Below, piece by piece: positions 56,643 to 64,000 of a DNA stretch of 64,000 nucleotides. How positions within the stretch are numbered: position 1 is the first letter of the stretch; every line of letters starts with the position of its first letter. Location: positions 51,096,939 to 51,160,938 of the forward strand of contig OX388351.1 of NCBI GenBank assembly GCA_947579665.1, written 5' to 3'. Source of the stretch: Sympetrum striolatum. Its lineage: Eukaryota > Arthropoda > Insecta > Odonata > Libellulidae. Position numbers and translations under genes: made by a program. Below the pieces are notes generated by a model. It ran no database searches. It had not been told where the DNA came from and worked only from the letters and a program-made list of their open reading frames with translations.

Positions 56643-56769
56643 TGTAGTAGTATTGCTAAAAGTGCTTCGACAGCTGAGGTAATTTCGCACATTGGCTCCC
56701 ACCGGGAATCGAACCCGTGACCGCTTTCACCAAAGGCAAACGCGCTGTCCACATGACTATCCGGGAGCC
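56643..56769 (-). mobile_element. tRNA-derived SINE, family S1 copy 2 (best preserved)
   Basis: In reverse: GGCTCCCGGATAGTCATGTG, CCTTTGGTGAAAGCGGTCAC, B box GGGTTCGATTCCCGGTGGGA, GCC closing a 7-bp acceptor-like stem, then AATGTGCGAAATTACCTCAG and CTGTCGAAGCACTTTTAG. The B box is consensus; the A box is weak. It is the reference copy for S1. Confidence 0.8.
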
Positions 56770-56774
56770 CTCAT

Positions 56775-57380
56775 TCAAACTTTAACAGTCGCTTTGGTAT
56801 AATCGAGGATATATCTAAATACATGATTGAAATCCATGCCTTAAACAGGATTCGCCCCCTCCGTTGAGACATATGATACTTGATGAGAATTTGACTGGTC
56901 AAAAAGAGAAAGGACAAGAAATATAAAACGTCTTTACTTGGGCCAGTTTTGGGATAAAAGTCTCTTCTTTTATCTAACCCACAGGATGGCCTTAAGGAAG
57001 GTTGTTGAATGCTATAATAAAATAATGAGGACTTTATTTTGGCAATTTGAGTATTCAGAGACATTCATCTATATTCAATTACCAAACTTAGAATATAAGG
57101 CATAAACGTATACCACAGAACGACCAGAACTTCACACCAAGATGGTCTAAAGATTGGTAGCTTGATCTGAATATCGAGAAATACGTTACGATGATTTTCA
57201 TCATTCACAACTTTATTACCCCATAGTATCAAATTTCGGGATATATAATATCCCATAGAGTTTGTGCGTCACAACAAATACTTAAGAATTAAGTTTAAAA
57301 GTAACTTATCTTTTAAAGAACATATTCGAGATATAAGAGAGAAAGATAAGAGAGTGGAATAGAATGCAAAGTTTAATTGA
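56775..57380. other. AT-rich tract
   Basis: Minus-strand frames of 63 and 97 codons lack motifs. Confidence 0.3.
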
Positions 57381-57381
57381 C

Positions 57382-57691
57382 AGAACGCTGAGGACATGCT
57401 CATCAAGAATCAAAGAAATAGCTTATTTTTATTTTATTCGGCCTAGTCTAATACTGCTGTGCTATTAAGGATCCAATTGAAGTAGCTTTTGTCTCAGATA
57501 TAGAGATGGTCTTACACAGAGCAGCTCCTTTCGTTAGAGGAGATTTCAGGTTCGACAATGGCGCTACGGCTATGATAGAATCCCTCGGTTGGAATTTGAT
57601 CCAGGTGAGAAAATCTAATTACCAAAAGAATCATTTTCATCGCGTTCAGAAACAAATTCATCGGTACAGAACGTTTAAACGGAAAATGTAA
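57382..57691 (+). pseudogene. LINE ORF2 C-terminal fragment (CR1/Nimb/L2-like)
   Basis: RTLRTCSSRIKEIAYFYFIR then PSL, a stop and a frameshift, then EMVLHRAAPFVRGDFRFDNG, ATAMIESLGWNLIQ and KNHFHRVQKQIHRYRTF before TAA. It follows the known end domain layout NLR-C---IKE-AY--LVRP-LEY, EMVQRRAARFV-GDYR---SVTAMI--LGW--L--RR. The frame in the second block is kept for about 60 codons. A good donor-like CCAGGTGAGA at 57601 is coincidental. Confidence 0.85.
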
Positions 57692-57694
57692 TTT

Positions 57695-57950
57695 TCGTTC
57701 CAGTAAAGAACGAGCGCGATCCCTGAGAAGCATCGACAAAACGTCACAAAGAAGTAATCGGGTAAACAAATAATTTCTTCTGGTTGTTCTTTCCGAAGTC
57801 TATTAGGGAACTTCCCTAGGGTACATTAGAAAATAATGTTGATGTTACAACACCCCACCCCAGCCCTACACTTCTGGCGTCTCGCGTGGTATTTATATAA
57901 ATTTAATTCCCTGATCTTTCTCGTATGTCAGTCACATCCTTTTAGAACGT
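57695..57950. other. unannotated tract
   Basis: Short frames only. Confidence 0.3.
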
Positions 57951-57954
57951 ACTT

Positions 57955-58125
57955 CTTTGCCCCTGATGATGATAACATTGCTATTGAAACGTACATACAT
58001 TGGGTGTTTCTTAGAAGGTCGGTAATCTAGGACTTCCTGTTGTCTCCGAATACCAGTACAACTAGATGCGGAGCGCGGACAATGACTGCTATTGGAGATT
58101 TTAAACCATTAATTTATTAAGATAC
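57955..58125 (-). mobile_element. foldback-family unit F5
   Basis: In reverse: TTAATGGTTTAAAATCTCCA, ATAGCAGTCATTGTCCGCGC, GAATACCAG region, CTTCTAAGAAACACCCAATG and ATCATCATCAGGGGC, the order of F3. Single diverged arm. Confidence 0.6.
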
Positions 58126-58129
58126 TTGT

Positions 58130-59205
58130 GTCTTTGTTTACATCTTCTATTCTCTTAAGATTCCCATTCTATATCGCGTGGCAGATCTTTAGTGAAAATG
58201 CCCCTATTTACTACTATTAATTGATTACCTTATTTAACTCGCGGTTAGAACGTAGCGTACTAGGACAACTTCTTCGTTCGTTTATCTAGTATTGTTGTGC
58301 TTTGTAGTAGAGATGTTATGTTAAAAGGTTGGTGTGCGGAATGAAAGGTAATGAAGGAAAGTTTATAGATTCGTTAGAGGCGAAGTCTGAATGTAAGGGC
58401 TGTAGATGACGGAAAAGAAGTGCACTCCGAAGAAGCTGTTGGCATGATCACCTCGAAAGCAAACAGCTCGATTGTTACGCTTCCCATTTCCTGACTGAAC
58501 GACACATACACGGGACATGGGGACCTTTGACCTCTCAGAGATCTCAAAGAACACGATCCATTTTAATGGAAAAATTCTTTCGCATCCCATCATCTCCGTA
58601 ATTGGCCATCGGGTAATCACGCCCTAATTCATTACTTTCCTTTGCTCCATTTTTCCGAGGGCTTCTCTCGAGGCTTAAGGAGCTTAAACGGGATCTCTTT
58701 CCTCTGGGGATCGCATCTCTGGCTGCCATTCACCGCGTAATCAAGGGCAACAATGTAAGGCGGTCTCGTGCCGAAGGGGGGACCTACCCCACTGTGTAAT
58801 GGAGGGGAAATCGCGGCGGGGGTGGGGACGGGTTGTTTGATGGTACGAGGCGTGCTAGGCACGGAAGGTGGATTGGAAAGGGAGGTCCTTTCAATAACAA
58901 GGCATCGCTGGACAAGGGGGGAGTGAGTCACTGGGGGGACAAGGAAGAGAATTAACCCAAAAGTGCGTGCGTTGCAGGAGACTAAAAGTTAATATTGGAT
59001 GAAAAGGACCTTTTAAAGCGCTGCCCTCGACTGGAGAGAAAGGAGTTTAAAGTGCGTTGTTCACTGTACGAGAAATGACTAACTCGAAAGTAAACATGCA
59101 TTGCAATGACGATGTTCTCTTTACCGCTATAACAGTGCACTTCCTGTATTGTGTCTGCTCATGACTAGCAGCGTAATTTCATAAGAAGCAACCTAGGAGC
59201 CTCAA
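58130..59205. other. unique tract with GC island (58640-58990)
   Basis: GC-rich DNA (AAATCGCGGCGGGGGTGGGG and similar); minus-strand frames of 61-99 codons (Pro-rich) overlap without motif support. Possibly regulatory. Confidence 0.3.
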
Positions 59206-59210
59206 CTGCT

Positions 59211-59329
59211 AAAAACGGCTTAATTATGAATCTTTTTACTTCGCTGATGATGTAGCTCAGCTACAAAACCGGTTCGTGTATACTATATTCGTGCGGTGAA
59301 GTAAAAGGATACATAATAAAGCCGTTTTT
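59211..59329. repeat. 32-bp inverted repeat around an ACCGGTT motif
   Basis: AAAAACGGCTTAATTATGAA with TCTTTTTACTTC (59211-59242) pairs with 59298-59329 at 29 of 32 bases. Between the arms lies CTGATGATGTAGCTCAGCTA and CAAAACCGGTTCG, with an inner palindrome GTAGCTCAGCTAC. This looks like a foldback element or the 3' part of a retroelement. Confidence 0.8.
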
Positions 59330-59334
59330 TTATT

Positions 59335-60570
59335 CACGAATACCACGAAGTGGAGCCTGAGTCTGTTTCGTTTACTCAAATGCGAATATGGTAATGCATC
59401 TAGTGTCAAAAAATCTTAGTTGGATGGGGAAGTAAACCATCAACTCATATGGAGCATTCTGGGAATATTATGTCCATCTTCTCGGATTATTCTTAAAAGT
59501 TTTTTACATTCCGATCTAGAGTTAATATGGTACTAAGGGCCAATTAACTCCTCACGCTATCAAAGGTTCTAGTATGTCATGCGTTATTTTTCACTTCTTC
59601 ATCTTGTAGGAGCTCTACTTTCGTATAATATTATATGGTATACATATGTTCCCATAAAGGAAGAGTCGTCTTTTCCAAATATGCGTGTTTTGTTTTATTT
59701 GTTATATATATATATTACATCAACCTAAAGGTGAGAAACATTTATCCCGAAAATTTCACCCGTTATCACTTTTAAACCTGCTAATAATCTCTAGCAGCGC
59801 AATATGAAATTCTGTTTTTTCCCTCAGTTGGTCTTTGTATCATTAGCACGAATAGAAACCACATGCCACACGAATTGTTATTTGTATCCCTTCCTTTAAT
59901 ACTTTAACATATCTTTTTCTGTTTCCTTATCGTATTCTAGTCACCTTTCCTTCCATAACTTTAGTACATAGGCTCTTATTAGTAGTCCTATTCCCGTGTC
60001 TCAGAGCCTTATTTCGTATTTTATGATAGCTTATGAGCTCTATAGTAAATTTAATGGAATATAGATGTGGTTTAAAGAGAAATACCAGAATGAATAAGAG
60101 TTAATTGGAAATTTATGATTATTTATCCTCTTTCTTTTAACTTAAGTTCAGCTAGGGATATTTAAGCCAAAATAAAACTGAAACAAGCTTTTATCTATCT
60201 TTTTAATATTACCATGTAAAAATTTTACAGCTAAATATTTATAAGTACTTAGTACCCGATCCGCATATTGGTATTACAAATCTATGTATTACATTATATG
60301 CATTTTTACAGTATACAATACATGGCTTTTACAATTCATACAGCTACTGCCTCAATAATGGAAAATGCGAAACTTAATTTAGAATGCGCAGAAAGAAAGT
60401 TTAATGCAAAAAAAATATATTCCAAGATCACCAGGAAATCCAAACTATCTTATAACAAAAGACCTTAATCCTAACAATTCTTTGTCAATTTCTTTACTAA
60501 CCTACTGATGCCTCAATTACTCTTGGTATAATTACTATTATGATGGTATTGGTAACATTTTTACCGGTAG
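59335..60570. other. AT-rich tract, nothing recognised
   Basis: No supported coding or repeat signal. Confidence 0.35.
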
Positions 60571-60577
60571 CTGCTGC

Positions 60578-60689
60578 ATTTCCCATCCTAGGCTTATACT
60601 CGAGTCGATTAGTTTTCCCTGTTTCTTTTGATAAAATTAGGTTTCTCGGCTTATATACGGGTCGGCTTACACTCGAGTATATACGATAC
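60578..60689 (+). repeat. K repeat, copy 2
   Basis: ATTTCCCATCCTAGGCTTAT, ACTCGAGTCGATTAGTTTTC, TTTTGATAAAATTAGGTTTC, TCGGCTTATATACGGGTCGG and CTTACACTCGAGTATATACG; matched with copy 1 at 39734. Confidence 0.75.
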
Positions 60690-60694
60690 CCTTT

Positions 60695-61460
60695 CTTATA
60701 AATGAAAAGGTAGACAATTTAATACAGCTAACATCATCGGGACTCAGTGAACACTCCTTAAACTTTGTTTTTAATGAGATTTGAATAAGAAAGTTGAAGA
60801 AATGGATCACATGGAACAGTCTGAGCGGTAACGAGCACAGCTTTTAATGAAATAGTTTCGGTAGAGCGCAAGGGACCTTTTAGTTGTGTTCTATGTAGTG
60901 GTGTGATGCACAGGGGAGGAGAGTGCGCCGCCCTCCTTTTCCAAACATTCCCCATTCCCGGTCGCCATGACCACGAAAGCAATTTAATTACCTGCTGCCG
61001 ACGAGAGGATGCAGAGGTGTCGTGGGGTGAGGGAAGCACCACGCAACTCAGGAGCACCAATCTGACTCTTCATCTATCGTGGGTGGAGTGAATGTCGGGA
61101 GATGAAATCCAGTTCCATTCTCGCATTTGGGAGAAGATCGTGACCTTCGACATGCGTTACGAGGTCAGCCAAATGGGAGATTCCTGCATGAAAACGTTCA
61201 TATGCATTAGATGGGCTTAATGTGCTTGTATACGCTATACTGTATAAAGGGTGTATCGGTACAACGTTTCAGACCTTCTAGGCGGGGTAGGGATGATGTA
61301 CATTGATATGATATGCTATATAATGCCCGGTGACCCGGAATCATATAGCACTGCGGAAATGCGATGGTGTACACAGAAATATCATGCATAAAAACACTCC
61401 ATTAAATGAATATTCGTTTGAATAATAAATTTACATGAAAAAAGGTAACATGGTGTAAAT
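60695..61460. other. unique tract with GC-richer part (60830-61180)
   Basis: Frames of 62 codons (plus, 60903) and 100 codons (minus, 60758-61060) overlap; no motif. TATACGCTATACTGTATAAA and ATGATATGCTATATAATGCC give a palindromic AT stretch at 61225-61330. Confidence 0.3.
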
Positions 61461-61465
61461 AAATA

Positions 61466-61825
61466 AATATTGGAACACGGCTATTAATGAGTTAGAGGTT
61501 TAAAAATCTCCAAACGCCGTCTTTGTCGGTGTTCCTCCTCTTACTTCACGAAGTCGGATAAAGCAAGAAACGAATGCCGCACTATAATTGTGCCCAAAGC
61601 GCTTTTTTAATAGCAATGCTACCGTTCTCAGGGGTCATAAAATACAAAGGTTTGTAAATCTTTGAATTCCATGACCCCTGAGGACGGTAGCATTGCTATT
61701 AAAAAAGCGCTTTGGGCACAATTATAGTTTGGCATTCGTTTCTTGCTTTATCCGACTACCGGCAAGTAAGAGGAGGACCGCCGACAAAGACGGCGTTTGA
61801 AGATTTTAAACCTCTAATAAATGTA
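61466..61825. mobile_element. 326-bp foldback element F6
   Basis: Arms of about 147 bases (61492-61639 and 61673-61817) are reverse complements with few mismatches: TTAGAGGTTTAAAAATCTCC opens and GATTTTAAACCTCTAA closes; CAGGGGTCAT and ATGACCCCTG flank a 33-base loop that itself can pair (CAAAG..CTTTG). TA or TTA lies at both outer edges. Its arm is the same sequence as the single units F1, F3 and F5, so this copy is two arms in inverted orientation. No coding frame. Confidence 0.92.
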
Positions 61826-61829
61826 AAAT

Positions 61830-62255
61830 GGGTCAAATATGGACGAAACATTTCTCTTGTGAGAAGTGAAAGTTGAAAGCATTTAGGTCTATATTTCACT
61901 TACGTTTATCTGATATCTCTCTTCGCCAATATTATAGTGAGATTAAATAGTTATTTTTATCACCAAATTTATCATAACAAATAAATAGTTTGTATTTTTT
62001 CTTAGCGATAATGGCATACCTCTGTTGCCCAACAGCCAGTAACAATTTTATTTCCCCATATAACGGTAAGATAAGTAAAGAAATATGGTCTAAAGGCAGA
62101 GAATAGTACTGTATATGTGTGCTTCAGATATTGCATATTCAGGGAGGCAATTCCTGTAGACATTTGTTACGAAATCTGATTTGAAGGAATAGGGATCTTA
62201 AATAAGAAAAGAGTTATATACAAGGAAAGGGTTGAGGGTGAACTTTGCACATAAG
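61830..62255. other. AT-rich tract
   Basis: Nothing recognised. Confidence 0.35.
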
Positions 62256-62257
62256 GA

Positions 62258-62330
62258 TCTTCCTCTATCTGGGAGTCTGCTTTAACCATCTAAGCTACCC
62301 GGCCAGAACATTTTAACAAACCGTTTTGTT
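62258..62330 (-). mobile_element. tRNA-like SINE head (S5)
   Basis: In reverse: CTGGCCGGGTAGCTTAGATG with TAGCTTAGATGG in A-box form, GGTTAAAGCAGACTCCCAGA as the D/anticodon-like part, and a broken B box (AAAGTTCACCCTC). Not a functional tRNA. Confidence 0.5.
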
Positions 62331-62334
62331 TGTT

Positions 62335-62799
62335 AAAGAAAGGAGTCTCACATAATTCTAAGAATTGTTGCTACCTGAATTAATTTTGTCCTCTCAAGAT
62401 CACTCCGTTTGGTTATTATCACTGGAATATTTTTAACTAAATGTGTCGAAACCGAAATTATAGGGATAAAATTAGAGGAATGCTAATGGTGTCAAATTAT
62501 AGTCTGGGTTGATTTTTGGACACAATTTTGACAATTTTACCATACATTGGAAAACCGAAATTTTAGGGTGTTTTTTCATATTTTAAGTTCTTGATCCCAG
62601 TTTTGTAATAACAGTTGATTATTTTATTGTGCGGCTCTTCTTTCAGACATTTTTCCATAATTTCAGAATGAATCTCAATCAATCAGTATTAAAGAAGAAG
62701 AGATTATCTAAATGAATATTAAGTTTTCTTTCCTGATGGAGACTTACCCCAAAGTCACTACCCAAGCAGTGGTTTCTATGAACATTGAAGATTTCGATA
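62335..62799. other. AT-rich tract
   Basis: Nothing recognised. Confidence 0.35.
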
Positions 62800-62807
62800 T
62801 CTTAGAA

Positions 62808-63126
62808 CAGAGTTTCCCAAACTATGTTCCGCGGAACAACGGTGTTCCGCTGAGCCTGAATAGGTGTTCCGCGACAATTTGGGGTGTCAATGGAGAATTG
62901 GAGAATAAAATTCATTAAATGTTTCATTAATTCATATTTTAAGTTTTTATTACAATATTATAGCTTTACATTTTAAAATAATTACCAAATAAATAATTTG
63001 TTGTCATTAAATGATTTTTTTTTATTTTACAAGTAGAATTACCTAACCTAAATATAAGTTTAGTGTTCCGTTAAACTTCCCAGGTTTGCGAAGTGTTTCA
63101 TTGCAGAAAAGGTTTGGGAAACCCTG
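62808..63126 (+). mobile_element. hAT-type MITE, copy 2 (319 bp) with 8-bp target duplication
   Basis: Left end CAGAGTTTCCCAAACTATGT, right end AAGGTTTGGGAAACCCTG. Flanks TCTTAGAA (62800-62807) and TCTTAGAG (63127-63134) match at 7 of 8. Body matches copy 1 throughout (GGTGTTCCGCGACAATTTGG, GAATTGGAGAATAAAA, TACCAAATAAATAATTTGTT) but has one unit of the TTAGTGTTCCGTTAAAC block instead of two. Confidence 0.9.
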
Positions 63127-63134
63127 TCTTAGAG

Positions 63135-64000
63135 CAACGGTTAAAATTAATATAGAAGCTCAATTTTTGTAACTTAATAACAGAATAGCGGAAATGGTTT
63201 TGGCCTTTACTTGGTGGTAATCGATAATACCGAGAAAAGTAGCAAGAAACTTAACCACGAAAATCCAAACATTACTTTTTTGCGGTGTAGTATATATTAA
63301 AGTTTCTTGTCTACTTCTCCCGTTCATTATAGAAAATTCCATCAGCACGAAATTTACATATACTTTGTGCCGCTTCAAGTAATAACATAACATGTTCAGA
63401 ATCCGATCAGTTACAATCAGTCTAAAACTCCAAACCGGTCTACAGGCGGGGAATCAATTTTATCTAACAGGATCGTAACGATACAATTAAAAAATACGCC
63501 GTTTAGACATAAAAAAGAGAGGCTTGGGTTCCGAATATTAAATTCCGATCAGCAAAAAGTGTTTCGCTTTAAATGACTCGGAAGGGAATTCGTTCCGACC
63601 TCGTGGGTGCATTCTATCGAATCCAAACTGATTAAAGGGAGCGAATATTCTTCCGATGGCTTTGTGATCGCGGAAATATCCCATCGCCATTGATCTGAAT
63701 CCGAATCAGTGGCTATTTCTTCGCGAAAATGAAAATTCCAATCGGCCGGTTTGGTGTTTCGACGCTGGAATTCCGTGTAATAAATCTTAATAAAGTTTCC
63801 AGGTCCATATTTCCGCGTCTCCCCCTTCGTTCCTTCCTTAAATTATGCGCGCAAATTTTCTTTGGAATTTATATGATTTTAAAATCGCTATTCATCCGAG
63901 AGGAAACATTTGGGCTTAGAAATTATTTTTCCCGAGGTTTTTTTTCAAATAGTTCGTTGTTTGAGAGTTTAATTTTGTGAAACTCTAATGAAATTTATTC
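63135..64000. other. unique tract, possibly conserved non-coding
   Basis: From 63480 the sequence has mixed composition and no repeat copy in the window. An 83-codon plus frame (63729-63980) and shorter frames lack motifs. The region may continue beyond the window. Confidence 0.3.

Noticed and set aside
56690..56769. tRNA gene on the minus strand with a 7-bp acceptor-like stem
   Set aside because: Same tail in three dispersed copies (10326, 36425, 56643) and no regular anticodon arm; it is the S1 SINE.
57590..57620. Strong splice donor CCAGGTGAGA suggesting a host exon
   Set aside because: The surrounding protein clearly matches the end domain of a LINE ORF2, so the donor-like word is coincidental.

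Overview
This window looks like a stretch of nuclear DNA from an animal, most likely an arthropod and probably an insect. It is AT-rich, has no dense ORF packing and no operons, and is crowded with decayed transposable elements: non-LTR retrotransposon 3' ends, tRNA-derived SINEs with recognisable Pol III A and B boxes, Tc1/mariner and hAT type MITEs with their target duplications, foldback elements, satellites and microsatellites. The species cannot be named from the sequence. No complete protein-coding gene, rRNA or functional tRNA could be supported; the window is best read as intergenic or deep intronic DNA.

Layout. 1-10 kb: an antisense LINE reverse transcriptase remnant, SINE pieces, a perfect 20-bp hairpin, the first foldback and 'C' repeats, a 77-bp palindromic MITE, a 338-bp TA-flanked MITE, and a Tc1/mariner-class element (8385-9553) holding a transposase C-terminus and a nested C repeat. 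10-20 kb: a long unique stretch, then clusters of the 'A' repeat (the commonest family here), a second C repeat, an AT hairpin and a TTCGAA-rich array. 20-35 kb: a possible coding fragment beside a 29-bp hairpin, a head-to-head SINE inverted repeat, the 'B' repeat carrying the second 77-bp MITE (its empty site survives at 40.2 kb), a LINE C-terminus, and a GC-rich island. 34.7-40 kb is the most gene-like part: a 90-codon frame with a single internal stop, a 168-bp minisatellite, a candidate 450-bp exon on the minus strand (36893-37342), and an SF3-helicase-like Walker A fragment (about 39340-39618) that may be an endogenous viral or rolling-circle element relic. 41-46 kb: a long (AAAT)n tract, a SINE and an antisense LINE C-terminus with its A-rich tail. 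46-64 kb: more A repeats, two copies of one hAT MITE with 8-bp target duplications, two further LINE fragments, and a 326-bp near-perfect foldback at 61.5 kb.

The genes do not work together as a pathway. The window's story is one of nested and superimposed mobile elements, with a few unique GC-richer islands that could be exons or regulatory DNA of a neighbouring gene. The identifications made from conserved protein motifs (five LINE fragments, one transposase) are solid at class level; repeat families are defined by comparing copies within the window; the unassigned ORFs are stated as uncertain.
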